Both the position numbers and the translations under genes were made by a program. DNA of 64,000 bases, from the NCBI RefSeq assembly GCF_910589235.1, contig NC_060955.1:3755001-3819000 (forward strand). Reading direction: 5' to 3'. The stretch comes from Vespa crabro (taxonomy: Eukaryota; Arthropoda; Insecta; Hymenoptera; Vespidae). This document shows positions 39,937-51,940 of this stretch, piece after piece. A model generated the notes under the pieces. It did not search any database and was not told the DNA's origin. It worked only from the letters and a program-made list of their open reading frames with translations. How positions within the stretch are numbered: the stretch's first letter is position 1; each line of letters starts with the position of its first letter.

Positions 39937-40941
39937 AATATAAAAAAAAAATAATTGATCATACGGAGATCGCGTGATAGTTTTCTATATACAATATATA
40001 TATATATAAAAAAAAAATAATGCCTTAGAAAATGATAAAACGTAAGTACGAAAATTTTAATAGTTTTATCGAGCTAAATTCGATAGTAATTCCCTTGGTT
40101 GAGCGTGCTTTTTAAGCGCCCTGCGAGTTCAACGAAAAATGGTGGATATTCTTGCGTGAGTCTCTACGTCAAATCAGTATCGAACGAATTTGCGAATCGT
40201 CGGTAAGGTTCGTGCATATGACTGATCGCATGCGCGCCTGCGTGTCTCTCTTCATAGGAATCATTATTTTCGTTCGTCTATAGAGATATGCTTTTATTGA
40301 AAAATCGAATTTAACATATATTAAATAATTTAATATTAAATTCGTATGAATTTCTTATTCTTTTTTCCTCCTTTTATTTAGCGATATTAACTTACAACGC
40401 GCTTGTGTGTTTCTTTGTCTCTCTTTTTTCTCTCTCTCTCTCTCTCCCTCTTCCCCACTCCTTCCCTTCCTTCTCCCCTCCCCTCCCTTCCCTCCTCTTC
40501 TCTACTCTTCTCTTCTCTTCTCTTCACTTCTCTTCTTTCCCACTTTCCTTCCCTGCCCTTCCTTTTCCCTCTCCCTTTTCCTCTTGCCATCAACCTGTCT
40601 CTTACTCCTTCTAACTCATTCGTATCGAAGCGCTGCTTCCTTCACGTCGTACGTTGGCTGGTCTATGAAAAAAACGTCGAAGGAAAAGGAAGGTTCTGGA
40701 AAACGTAAAATCTCTCTTTGTTTCTATCATTAACATTTAAATATATTCATTATTGCGCATTTAACGACGCACATTTTAATTATCTATTCCGCGTTCATTA
40801 TATTACTTTATTGCACTAGCTTTATTCGGTCGCCATTTTGAAATCAGATTTGTTGGATCGTCCACATGGACAACGTGTAATCGCTAAATATTTCTATTGA
40901 TAGAAAAGTCATACGTTAGTAGTATTTTCGACCCTTTTTCT

Positions 40942-40980
<39 letters not shown>

Positions 40981-41790
40981 CTCTTTTCTTTTTTTTTCAC
41001 CACGTTTATTTCTACGAATTCACACTTTGTGTTGCCGTCCATTCTGACGTGTCGTCATCGCAACGACGTCAACTCAAACGTGCTATTTCACTTTTTATCT
41101 ACTTTATCGGATTGCGAAGCCTAGTAATTACGCGAACGGTTTAAATATACTTAGTTTATTGTATATCTCGAAGTGGATCTTGAATTTCGTATTGTCTGTT
41201 TGTTAAGGATCAAGTGTATTAATTTCTATTTGTTTAATCATCTTTATACATTCAAATCTTTATTTATTTATTTATTTATTTATTTTTTCTTTTTTTGTTT
41301 TGAGGATAATTCAAGGTTAGAATTTTGGAACCTATTTGATTTATTTTTATAAAAGTTTTACAAGTTCATAAAGTAAGTTTCCCTTGACTGCTGTTCAAAG
41401 TGATCATTATTTAAATTATTGTGGGAGTTTGTGAGATTATAAGCTCAAGGTCATCCTGTTGAAATTCTTACATATATATCTCCAACATTCATTTGAATTT
41501 TTTACATATTGATTTTTTATTATTTCACGCTATTAATTAATAAAATCTATTAATTATACAAATTATCTTTTGAAGTTTAACGTAAATAAAGAATTAAATT
41601 CACCTTAACTATTTTTATTAAATGATTATTAAATTGATTCGTAAATGACAGAATTAATGTTAAATTAATAATCATATATTCGTATAAGATATTATAATCG
41701 TAATAATTTCTTAGAATAGAATTTTTGCGAGAGAAATATATCCAATAAAACATTTGTATCTCATTAAATTAATATCTTATTGTTTTCTAG
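39646..41790 (+). other. Inferred 5'UTR intron of the DNAJA gene
   Basis: A 2.1 kb GT..AG interval between the donor at 39646 and the acceptor at 41789-41790. It holds (GA)n at 39904-39930, a long CT-rich stretch at 40425-40590 and (CT)n at 40951-40972, plus mixed-composition islands around 40080-40260 and 40790-41110. No open frame in it looks like protein. Leader introns of this kind are common in insect chaperone genes. Confidence 0.5.
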
Positions 41791-41855
41791 CAGGAACAGT
41801 TGTGTAATATTTCACACTTATTGGTCATTATATCGAAGAACTTTATTCAATCAAA

Positions 41856-42844
41856 ATGGTGAAGGAGACTACCTTTTATGATGTCTTGGGCGTGAAGCCC
41901 GATTGTTCGCCAGAAGATCTAAAGAAAGCTTACAGAAAACTTGCACTCAAATATCATCCTGATAAAAATCCTAATGAAGGAGAAAGGGTTATTATCTATT
42001 TCTTAATGCTTTCCTTGAATTTTATGAAAATTATTTAAATTTTATTAAATTTTCCATAGAATAATTTTATCTATATATTAAAATTAATTATATTTCAGTT
42101 TAAACAAATCTCTCAAGCCTATGAAGTTTTATCTAATCCAGAGAAGAAACGCATTTATGATCAAGGTGGTGAACAAGCCTTGAAAGAAGGTGGAATGGGA
42201 GGAAATGGTTTCTCATCTCCTATGGATATCTTCGATATGTTCTTTGGTGGAGCCTTTGGTGGGAGAAGTGGTAGAAGGAGGGAACGAAAAGGTCAAGATG
42301 TCATACATCAGCTCTCTGTATCGTTGGAAGAGCTTTATAATGGGACTGTCCGTAAACTAGCATTACAGAAAAATGTCATTTGTGATAAGTGTGAAGGTAA
42401 ATTGATTAAAATTATGGTATATTAAATTTATTATATTAAAGTTAATGTTCTTTTAATATTTAATATTTACTTTGCACTTAGGTATCGGGGGTAAAAAAGG
42501 TTCTGTAGAACAATGCACATCGTGCCATGGAAGTGGCATGCAGGTACAGATACAACAGTTAGGCCCAGGAATGTTACAACATATGCAAACAATGTGCTCT
42601 GAGTGCAAAGGTCAGGGTGAACGCATTAATCCGCGTGATCGTTGTAAGCAATGTTGCGGAAGAAAAACTATAAGAGATAGGAAAATTTTGGAGGTACATG
42701 TTGACCCAGGTATGATGGATGGACAGAAAATAGTTTTCAGTGGAGAAGGTGACCAAGAGCCTGAATTAGAAGCGGGCGATATCGTTATTCTTTTGGAAGA
42801 AAAAGAACACGAGGTGTTCAAGTAAGTAATTAATCATTGTTTTG

Positions 42845-42897
<53 letters not shown>

Positions 42898-43390
42898 CTA
42901 CGCGAACTTTTTCAATTGATTTTAATTTCGTTTAATTTATTCTTAATATTTGAATTTTAGACGATCGCGAAATGATTTAATAATGCGAATGCACATAGAA
43001 TTAGTGGAAGCACTTTGTGGTTTCCAAAAAGTTATTCGTTCCTTGGATGGTAGAGATTTGGTTATCACCTCTCTTCCTGGTACGGTAACGAAGCATGGTG
43101 ACGTTAAATGTATCCTAAATGAGGGTATGCCAATTCACAAGGATCCATTCACGCATGGCAAACTTATCATTCAATTTGTTGTGAATTTCCCTAAATCTAT
43201 TAATCCAACTGTAATTCCAACTCTCGAACAATGTTTACCTATGAGAGAGGAAGTATTAATTCCGGATGGAGCCGAGGAGGTTATCCTTACCGATTTGGAC
43301 CCTGAACAGGAACACAGGCGGAGAGATCAACGACCAGCGTATGAAGAAGATCAGGGAGGTCCATCACGGGTCCAATGTGCCACGCATTAA
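41856..43390 (+). CDS. Droj2: DnaJ homolog subfamily A (DNAJA1-type Hsp40), complete
   Basis: A type I Hsp40 co-chaperone that stimulates Hsp70 ATPase and hands over unfolded clients in the cytosol. Four coding exons: 41856-41987, 42099-42396, 42482-42821, 42961-43390. Phases close to 399 residues, against 397 for human DNAJA1. The J domain is at 1-68 with the essential HPD at 34-36. A Gly/Phe-rich linker follows. Then comes the zinc domain with four Cys repeats (CDKCEG, CTSCHGSG, CSECKGQG, CKQCCGRK); the fourth is a variant of CxxCxGxG. The client-binding C-terminal domains include the FSGEGDQEP and LVEALCGFQK blocks. The protein ends VQCATH, so Cys-396 is in the CaaX position used for prenylation in this subfamily, with an unusual His as last residue. 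An upstream heat-shock element suggests stress induction. Confidence 0.96.
42845..42897. repeat. (AAT)n microsatellite in DNAJA intron 3
   Basis: A near-perfect AAT triplet tract of about 53 bp in the intron between 42821 and 42961. Confidence 0.95.
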
Positions 43391-43409
43391 ATTTAGTTAT
43401 TCAGATCTT

Positions 43410-43415
43410 AATAAA
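43410..43415 (+). terminator. Polyadenylation signal of the DNAJA gene
   Basis: AATAAA 20 nt after the stop codon. A second AATAAA lies at 43474-43479. Either could define the short 3'UTR; the second is the more usual distance. Confidence 0.5.
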
Positions 43416-44052
43416 CATGGCCACTTTCTCATTTCAAACTATTGTCCCATTCGTTCGATTCTAAGTCATACATAATAAAATGAAAAAGAATATACGAATA
43501 GACGGATATTAAGAATGAGAGTATCCTTCGACCGCAGTGAAAAAGAAAAATAGAACAAAAGAAAAAGGGGGAAAAAAAAAAGAAAAGAAAAGAAAGAACG
43601 TAAAAATAAAAAAGTATTTGAATATAATCGATATTTGCGCATGGCCGTAAGGAGAATAACGTTTATAAAACAACAAATCATGGGTTAATATGGGCGTGTC
43701 ATCGAGATATATTCAATGTTTTATTTATCCGTCATCCCATAAATATCAAGGCATTGTACATTTTCGTAAACAATGCTAACTCGAATCCGGTAGTAATGCT
43801 TACTGTAGGTAATCGCTAATGAAGTATACTTATCACTGAATGGTACGATAAAAGAAAGTAAACAGTAATGATTTAATATAACATCGCATTAAATTAGTCA
43901 TAAATTAATAAGTAACTTATCGCAAAGTGTTGTAACATTCAACTAAAAAACAATCTTTGAATCTTTTTTCTGCAATCAGACATTTAGTGGCTCTCATTTA
44001 GATATCGGTAAACGTAATAACATTACGGCCGCGTGATGTTGATTACATAAAT

Positions 44053-44298
44053 CAGGGATGGGCAATTTCTATGCTGCGGGCCATGTACTACGGTTCTCGC
44101 CATTAATCAACCGGTTCCCCTTCCCCCCATTATTTCAATTCATTTATCCACCACTTTATACTTAAAAACTATACAGTTTTATAGGGTACGATGATATGAT
44201 TAAATATTTGGGGATCGTTTTTCTTTTCGATATTACTGGAACAAGGCAAGTAGGATTTAGAGTCCTCATGTGGACCATTATATAATTGTCCAATCCTG
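44053..44298. mobile_element. Short non-autonomous hAT-type element (probable)
   Basis: The left end reads CAGGGATGGGCAA and the right end TTGTCCAATCCTG. As inverted repeats these match at 10 of 13 positions. The outer CAGG/CCTG ends, and the GCGGGCC and GTGGACC words just inside, are typical of hAT elements. The flanking octamers acataaat (44045-44052) and atataagt (44299-44306) agree at 6 of 8, as expected for a worn 8-bp target duplication. The 246 bp body has no coding capacity. Confidence 0.45.
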
Positions 44299-45532
44299 AT
44301 ATAAGTAATTTGTATTGAAGTATATAAAATCCGTACTCTTCGTTTATTGTCATTAATTATTTAAGATTCATGTCTGTCTCGGTACGAAATAATAAAGTGT
44401 CGTCATAGCAAAGTTTATCGCTAAATGCGATAACACATTGAGATGTGGCGTTAGAAAATCACAGAAAACAGCTTACAGTAATAATAATGGGACATTATTC
44501 CATATAAATAGTATTTCAATTTATGCGTCTTCGAGAAAGCTCGTGATCTAAGAAGAAAGGTAAATAAAAGGTTGCGGAGAGAGAGAGAGAGAGAGAGAGA
44601 AAAAAAAACAATGAATCACGTTCCTGTATGTATGGACAAATGCGCGTATCGTAAAACTTTATTTGTGTAATTTCGTGACATTGTTTCTAATATCTTATAT
44701 TTATAAGAATAATCAATACTTTGACACAGAAGACCCGAGATGTTTCTTTTTTCGATGGATATTAAAATACAATTGGTTTTAAAAGGCGTGTCAAGATTTT
44801 TGACTCCTTGATATATCATATTGTAATTATCTAAATCTTTTATTCACGTCTATTAAGTTTATAAATATAATTAGAGAGAGAGAGAGTGAGAGAGAGAGAG
44901 AAAGAAAGAACATGTGCGGAAATGACTAGTATATATTTGTATAATTTAAAAATTGACGTGCGCGCTTTGTGTCACCAATTTTATTATGGAGAGAAATAAA
45001 AGTTGCAGACAAATTTTTTTTTCTTTCGATTATTGTATCGTAATATCGACGATATCGAACGAAAGGAAAAAAAAAGAAAAGATATAAAAAATTGGTCGAC
45101 TATCTTTGTCCGATCACGCAGAGATTTTTGCAATATACATTGTCATTTCCACAATAAACATAATCAATGAAGCTAAGTCGTACCATATATTGAAATACAA
45201 TTTAAATACATTCGCGTAAATTTATATGACACGTAAAAGTATTTATCACTTCACTGTCGTATACTACAGTAAGCTATAACTATAAAGATTTGCAAATAAA
45301 TAGTCGCATATTTCTTGTAATCTTATTTATTATAGACAAATTGGTGATTAGTCATTTTTTGAGGCATCTGAATAAATTGGACGAAGCATAACGTATAATA
45401 AGTAACAAATTCGTTTGCGTTTGCTACATTCTTCACCTAAATTTCCTTAAACCTTTTGAGACATTTTAAGTGAATTGTATATAAGAAGAAAAAAAAATTT
45501 TTTTTTTCAATGTACGTAATTTTCAATCATAC

Positions 45533-45610
<78 letters not shown>
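45533..45610. repeat. (AAT)n microsatellite with one AAC interruption
   Basis: A tract of about 78 bp of AAT triplets, broken once by AAC. Confidence 0.95.
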
Positions 45611-45611
<1 letters not shown>

Positions 45612-46452
45612 CGCTAGATAATTCGTGTTCGAATTCTAGCGGTACGTATCACGTGGTGTCGAAATGATATGGTAGTTCGAAGATGCACGAAGAGGAGCAT
45701 AGATGGCGACGTAATCGCGGGTCAACGTTTTTACGATGTATCGTAAGATTGGAGCAAGCGGCCGCCAAGAGGCAGCCGCCGAGATGCCGCAAAGGTTTCT
45801 GGGTATGCGGAGGGAGCCATATTTTTTCAATATCAGTTACGCGAAAACAGCGTACGTATAGCATCCGCGGAATGGAATCACGATTGTCGCCTTGCTCCGA
45901 GAGCGCGTCCCTTGGTGAAAAGTGATAAGGAGGGTTGGTCGACGACGAACAAACGTCAAGGACGATTCCATACCGACTGTGATATCTATATCTATATATC
46001 TATCTATCTATCTATCTATATATATATATACACACATATATATATATGTATATGTATGAAATATATATACAAGTGTGTAGATATATCCCATGTATCGTGG
46101 CCGGATCGAAGTAGAAGGAAGAAACATAAAATGGCAACATAACAACGTGAGAGGGAAAGATATAAAAAAGAGAGAAAAAGAAAAAAAAAAAGAAAAAGAA
46201 AAGGGAGAGAAACACGCAAGCACGCGATCGAGAAGTAAGATAGAAATAAGGTAGAAAAGGGTAGGAAGTAAAATCGAGGAGTGTTGCTGCTGCTATAGCC
46301 GCGCGCAGGTGTTCTCGAATCCGTGGAAGAAGAGGGTTAGTTAAGTTAACCCGAGGCTCTCGTGGTAGCGCGCTCGCGGTGGTAGTGGTGGTAAAATAGT
46401 GGCGGTGGTGGAACCGGGTGGTATTGGTGGTGGTGGTTCGTAGTGCCGGTGG

Positions 46453-46625
46453 TGGAAGTGAAGGAGGAGAAGAAAGACGAGGAGGAGGAAGAAGAGGAGG
46501 AGGAGGAGGAAGAGGAGGAGGAAGAAGAGAAGGAGAAAAAGGAGGAGGAGGAGAAGGAGGAAGAGGAGGTGGTGGTGGTGGTGGTGGTGGTGGTGGTGCT
46601 GCCGCTGCTCCGCTGCTGCTGCTGC
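46453..46625. repeat. Compound GGA / GGT / GCT triplet repeat
   Basis: A long purine run of GGA and GAA triplets (about 46453-46568) passes into GGT triplets (46568-46597) and then GCT/GCC triplets. On either strand it gives open frames of poly-Pro, poly-Ser, poly-Glu or poly-Gly, none of which I believe to be coding. Confidence 0.85.
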
Positions 46626-46629
46626 GACA

Positions 46630-47518
46630 ATGACACAGCGTCATAACACGATGTTCGTCCGGCCGTGCGATTTAACGTAAAACAAGCGGCGTTCTGTGTT
46701 CATCGAGAACCTGCCTTCCTTTTCTCTCTCTCTCTCTCCCCCCCTACACACCACCCTGCCGACCCGACCCGCCCCGCCTCGTCCCGTCTCACCGTTCTGC
46801 TTACCAGCGAGCGATCAAGCGAGCGAGCGAGCGTTCTATGTGGAGTCGCGCGAGGGAATGATCTACGTCGTTTCGTGTACGCTGACGTGGAAGGGATAAG
46901 AGAGGAAGAGTGAGAGAGAGAGAGAGAGAGTAAGGAGGAGAAGGAGAAAGAAGAGGAGGAGGAGGAGGAGGAGGATCGGTGGAAGAAGGGAGACAAGGAG
47001 CGAGGAAGAAGCAGAAGAAGAAGAAGAAGAGGGGAGAGCCTCCTTTCTCGATGCGGAGAGCGGTTTCTCTCGTTTCCCGTGACAGTGGGCCACGATGACA
47101 CGAACGAGTGTCGTTCGTTCGTTGGACGAGTAGTAGCAGCAGTAGCATTAACAGCAGCAGTAACAGCAGCAGCAGCAGTAGTAGTAGTTGTGTAGTAATA
47201 ATAGCAGTAGCAGAAGCAGTAACAAGAGCAAGAGCAACGGCAGCAATAGTAACAGCGACGACATTAGTAGTAGTAGGAATAGTACCAGTAATAATAATAA
47301 CTGTAGTGTGACCAGTTGTGTTAAGTGGTCGGCCTGTGTATTAAACGGTACGATATAAAGCCGGCTCCGCTACTAACAGTTCGATTCGAAGGTTGCCAGT
47401 TATAGTTTCTTTGGAAGAGAGTGATATTATACTTGTATATTCGGATATATACATATATATATATATATATAGATATATAGATATATAGATATATAGATAC
47501 ATATACACACACACACAC

Positions 47519-47555
<37 letters not shown>

Positions 47556-48818
47556 TATAGTTAGACGCACGCGTCTGTCTGTCAGTACGAAGAGGCGTCC
47601 TTCACGATCGAGGTCGCTACGATCGGTCGTGTCGTGTCTGTTCGTTCATCGCCGGTCATCGATATCAAGGCAAGATCGCGCGCTTTCATTCGACGAGAAA
47701 AAGAGAGAAAGACACACATAGTGAGTCGAGAGACGATACGCCACACGGCCTTGGGAACCGGCCGAGGCGTAGTAGTTTCTCTCTCGCGCGCGCGTCTTTT
47801 CGCAGCAGCGTACGCAAGCTCGTCATTTACCGGCAGAGAGTGAGTGAGAGAGCGAGCGAGAGAGAGAGAGTGAGAGAGAGAGAGAGAGAGAGAGTGATAA
47901 AGGGAGCGTGCGCGCGTCCTAGCCGGCACAGCTACTACAGCGTTTAGCTTATATTAGATGAGGTGACATGGAAATTTCTATCGTCTTCTCTTCGTCTTCT
48001 TCGTTTGACGCGATGCGCGAGTGTCCGTCGTTACATTTCGAATTGTGGTCGATCGATCGACTAATTCCAAAATCGTCAATGGACTTCTTATGAACAAGTA
48101 AACAAATGTTAAAAAGGGAAGAACACGTTACGACATCACGACTTTGAATGACGTATCTAATGTAAGAGAAAAAATAGGATAGAGAGACAGAAAGAGAAAG
48201 AGAGAGAGAGAGAGAGGGAGGGAGAGAGAGAGCGAGAGAAAGGAAGAAGAAAAAGTTAGCACGCGTGTGTGTTCGTGCAAGTGCGATCGCGTTGTAATCC
48301 TACAAAGCTAATATCAAATCGATCGTCCTGGATATCGTCGTGTGGACCGGTAACTCTTCCGCCGAGGATGTCGTGCTACGACAACGGCCGCTCCGATAGC
48401 ACGAGCAGCAGCAGCAGCAGCAGCAGCGGCAGCGGCAGCAGCAGCAGCAGCAGCAGCAGCGGCAGCAGCGGCAGCAGCAGTAGTAGCAGTGATAACGGTA
48501 ACACTGGCAGTAGCAGCGGTGGCAGTGGCACCAGTGGTAATAACAGCAAGAACAGTAGTAACACCAGCAGAAGCAGCGACAGCAATAGCAAGAAAAATAA
48601 TATCGAAAAGAGTAAGAGACTCGTGACGTGGAAGAAAAACGAAGTGGATAGTATCGTTACTCTTTGGGTGCCGGTCGTAAAGGCGTGATCGTTTCTTTTT
48701 CGACGGAGGATGCGTCAGAGCGACAACAACGGCAACCTGCTGGTGGTATCTAAACGTAGGCGTGCGCCGTGCGTTCCAGTGATGTCGGGGTTCCTTGCAG
48801 CGCTGCTGGACCTGGACC
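46630..48818 (+). other. Probable promoter and 5'UTR of the MBD-type gene
   Basis: A GC-richer, CpG-containing stretch directly upstream of the start codon at 48819. It contains triplet arrays of AGC, AGT and AAC at 47131-47300, (GA)n at 46911-46930 and 47855-47895, (AT)n and (CA)n at about 47450-47560, and a Ser-rich upstream frame at 48269-48688. I see no clear TATA box and cannot place the transcription start. Interruption by introns is possible. Confidence 0.4.
48269..48688 (+). other. Serine-rich upstream open reading frame
   Basis: A 139-codon frame ending 130 nt before the main start codon, in a different frame from it. An inner Met at 48368 begins a poly-Ser/Gly stretch made by AGC/GGC repeats, followed by a lysine-rich end. 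It may be a translated uORF of the MBD-type mRNA or merely a consequence of the AGC array. The composition alone cannot tell which. Confidence 0.3.
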
Positions 48819-50365
48819 ATGGCCGGCAAGCCTGAGCAGCAGCCGTCCACGCACCCTGCTCCCCCGAACCACGATCATCATCATCATCATCAACAGAAAC
48901 AACAACAACAACAACAACAGCAGCTTCAGCTTCAGCAACAGCACCCGCAATATCAGCAACAACAGCAGCAACATCCTCAAAATCCGCAGCATCAACAGCA
49001 ACAAAACAACAATAATAACAACGGCGGTGGTGGCAGTGTTCTGGTCTACGTTTCGGGGGAGAACTTTGCTTACGCCACGGCGGTGGGTGGTCAAAATGCC
49101 GCCGCCACAGCCGCCGCCACGGCCGTCGCGACGACCACGGCCGGCTATCGGCTATCATCGCCGAGGCATCAGCCGGCGACGGCTTACGTTGCCGGTGGTG
49201 TCATTCCGACACAACTTCCGACGGCGGCTTCTTGCTTTCCCGCCAAAACCGCCAATTCGGCTGCCGCCGCCGCCGTCGTCGCCGCCGCCGCTACCGTCGC
49301 CGCCACCACCAGCACCACTGCTATCACCACCACCACCACCATCACTACCACCACCACTACTACCGTCGTTGCCGTCGATCGTACTCGAGCGAATTTGAAA
49401 AGGTCTAATGATCATCATGCCGTTTCGGTAACGACGACAACCACGTCTGCGATAACGACGACAGGAAACACGGCAACGACGACAGTAGTAGCGTCGAGCG
49501 ATGCTCGAAGGGATCAGTCGAGGTCGTCGAACGACGAGGAGGATGATTACGTCGGTGGTATCGTCTACGGAAGGACTCAAGTCGTCGCTGGTAGAATTCT
49601 GGGCAATGAGTATTCCCAGGACGCCGGTAGACGAGCTAGCAAGGACGATACGAGCCTCAAGATGTACCCTTCCCATCGTTACAACAACGTAGCAAACAGC
49701 AACGTCGTTGCTGGTGCTTCTGCTGCCGTTGTTGTCGGTTCTGGTGGTAACGCTGTCAATAGGATTGGCTTGCTTGAGAGCAATGAGGCTCGAGTGACGC
49801 GTTTTGTGCGACAACAGACGAACGACGTCGGTGTTGTCGACAGAAGAGACGATAAAGTTAGGCAACAGCAACAGCAACAACAGGATGGATATGACAGGCA
49901 GACCGGGTCTTCCTTGTCCGGTGATTCGGTGAGGTCAGACATCGGTGAATCATCGACGTACAGCAGTCTCAGCAGTCCGGAAAGTCAGAGTCAAACGTCC
50001 TCGCACGACGGCTCGAACAACGTGACGATGAATGGTGCGGTAGGAGATGGTGCTTGTAGTAGTGCTAGTAGTGCTTCTTCTGGTGCGGGTGGTGCAAGTG
50101 GTGCGTGCGTGCAGCAACAACAACAACAACAACAACAACAACAGCAATCAACGCGTTCATCCTCAACGACGAGGCTCGCGGTTGCGAACGGCAACAACAA
50201 CGAGAACGGTGCTAACGCGCAGCACAATGTTGTGCTCACGATGAACGGTAATGCGGTGCTCGCGCAACAACACCAGCAGCAGCAGCAACAGCAGCAGCAG
50301 CACTCTGTCACGGTGCCACGTGGATGGAAGAGGATATGCGCCAACGGAGTCATCATTTATATCAG
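48819..50365 (+). CDS. First coding exon of an MBD5/MBD6-like (six-banded-like) protein, partial
   Basis: The ATG at 48819 has a good context (accATGg). An in-frame ATG at 48795 is weaker. The exon encodes 515 residues of low-complexity sequence: poly-Gln blocks near 19-55, 335-342, about 415-426 and 471-489, Ala/Thr-rich segments at about 80-190, and Ser-rich segments near 350-410. The last residues read VPRGWKRICANGVIIYI, which is how the methyl-CpG-binding-like domain of MBD5/6 proteins begins (PxGWxR...NGxxxYIS). The exon ends with the donor AG|GTCAGT in phase 2, where AG plus one base would give the expected Ser. The remainder, including the CKCGLECP-type block, was not found downstream in the window, so a long intron is likely. 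Such proteins are nuclear and chromatin-associated. The family assignment rests on about 17 residues. Confidence 0.6.
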
Positions 50366-50476
50366 GTCAGTGATTTCTTTTTCTTCTTTCTTTTTGTCTT
50401 TTCTTTTTTTTTTTTCTTTTTTCCATTTATCTTTTCTTCTTCTTTTTTCTTTTTGTTTTTTGTTTTTGTCTCATAG

Positions 50477-50555
50477 TCCTTCCGCGAGTCTCTATTACGT
50501 GGCCACTCACGTTGAGTCATCCCAAATCTTTTCCTTTCGAATGTTACGAACGTGA
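50477..50555 (+). other. Candidate alternative terminal exon of the MBD-type gene
   Basis: A 111 bp interval (50366-50476) with a long polypyrimidine tract ends in TCATAG. Splicing it out joins AG to TCC, which gives YI-SPSASL and then 20 more codons to a TGA at 50553-50555. YISPS is what an MBD5/6 domain would have next, but the following residues do not look like the family. The frame is also open through the interval if it is not spliced. This may be a short isoform or a coincidence. Confidence 0.25.
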
Positions 50556-51091
50556 AAGAGAGCTAAGGGGGAACCGTCCTTCTTGTTGAGAGTAAAAAGC
50601 ATGTGTACGGGGGCAGGTCTCGTCGCTCAAACGGGTTTATCCAGAATCGTTTCAGCCGGCTCTAAAAAAAGGTTTCCTCGAGCGTCTCCTTTCCTCTCCT
50701 TCCTTTTCATCCCTTATACCTTTTCTCCCCCCTTCTTGCTTCCCTTTGTAGTCCTTTTCACCGTCGACCTGAAAAACATGAATTTTCTGCGAGTGACGGA
50801 CGAAGGATAGTTTCTCTCTCTCTCTAACTCCCTCCCCCCCCTCTCTCTCTCTCGCTCTCTTTTTCTTTTTCGCGCGCGCGCGCCCTTTCCCTTCCTATAA
50901 GAACTAAAGAACGAGAAGGCGTCTTCCTTTCGAAACCTCATTGTACTTTTATAGTTTCTTTTCGAGAAGATCCATACGGGGGATGTTTTTGACTCTTTCG
51001 TGCCGTTTCCACGGCCACGTTTCCTTTCATCGGGATAACACGCACGTTCTACGCCATTTGTGTGAAGAAGTAGTCTCTTCTCTCCTCTCAG

Positions 51092-51099
<8 letters not shown>

Positions 51100-51176
<77 letters not shown>
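51100..51176. repeat. (CT)n microsatellite
   Basis: A perfect CT tract of about 77 bp, the longest dinucleotide run I see in the window. Confidence 0.95.
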
Positions 51177-51178
<2 letters not shown>

Positions 51179-51594
51179 CACGTTTCTTAGCCGTCTTTTT
51201 TCGGACGAACGTGAGTTTCATAAATTAAAATAAATAGTGAGAGGCGCGAAGGAGGCATAGGAAGAAGATGGGGATGAGAAGGTGGTAAGGAGGGAGAAGG
51301 GAGAACTTTCGGACGACGATAAACTCAACGTTTGGCATACCATCGAGTATCTTTGATGAAGAGAAAGTCGTAGAAAAGTTGACGAAGAGAAAGTTATAGA
51401 TCGAATTCTTCTATTCGTATGCATATATACATATATACATAAGTATGTATATACATATATATTATACGTAATTTGTATAGAAATCTTCTCTCTTTCTTTT
51501 TTCTTTTTTTTTTCTCCCTTCTTGTATTGCCGAGGTTACACCGAGAAAAATGATATATCTTACGAAGGAAACAAGATGTAGCTATTTGCAATAT

Positions 51595-51625
<31 letters not shown>

Positions 51626-51903
51626 TGTCCCGCTTTATCGTAATTTGATAAATTTACGTGTTGCATCTATCGTTCTCTTGAAGAGAATGAAGTAGCTTGT
51701 AGACAAAAAATACTTCCTTCTCTTTTTTTTTTTTTCCTATCTTTCGGCAAATCTTTTCCGATGCGGAATGATTTGCGAAAACGTCATTGAAACTTCATGT
51801 AGGAACGACAAACGCGTAATACGATTTTGCACGGATCACGTGGGATCAACCACAGGGAAGGAGGCCCTATCCTTTTTCTTTTGTATATAAGAAAGAAACC
51901 AGT

Positions 51904-51940
<37 letters not shown>

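Larger units (their letters stand above)
43480..46400. other. Intergenic DNA between the DNAJA gene and the MBD-type leader
   Basis: Apart from the hAT-like element there is no gene I can support. It holds (GA)n at 44577-44600 and 44874-44902, a long (AAT/AAC)n at 45533-45610, (AT)/(ATCT)n at 45989-46030 and poly-A tracts. The stretch 45640-45960 is GC-richer and unique and may be part of the promoter of the gene to the right. Confidence 0.5.

Noticed and set aside
46012..46644. 210-codon minus-strand frame with long poly-Pro and Pro-rich runs
   Set aside because: It is the reverse reading of a GGA/GGT triplet array. The overlapping frames give poly-Ser, poly-Glu and poly-Gly equally well, so it is explained by the repeat.
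48314..48850. 178-codon minus-strand frame with a poly-Ala run
   Set aside because: It is antisense to the AGC/GGC array of the Ser-rich leader frame, with no recognisable domain.
49155..49880. 241-codon minus-strand frame, Gly/Ser/Arg-rich
   Set aside because: It lies opposite the MBD-type coding exon, whose GC-rich triplet bias keeps the antisense frame open.
51027..51221. Arg/Glu-repeat frames on the minus strand
   Set aside because: They are produced by the (CT)n tract at 51100-51176.
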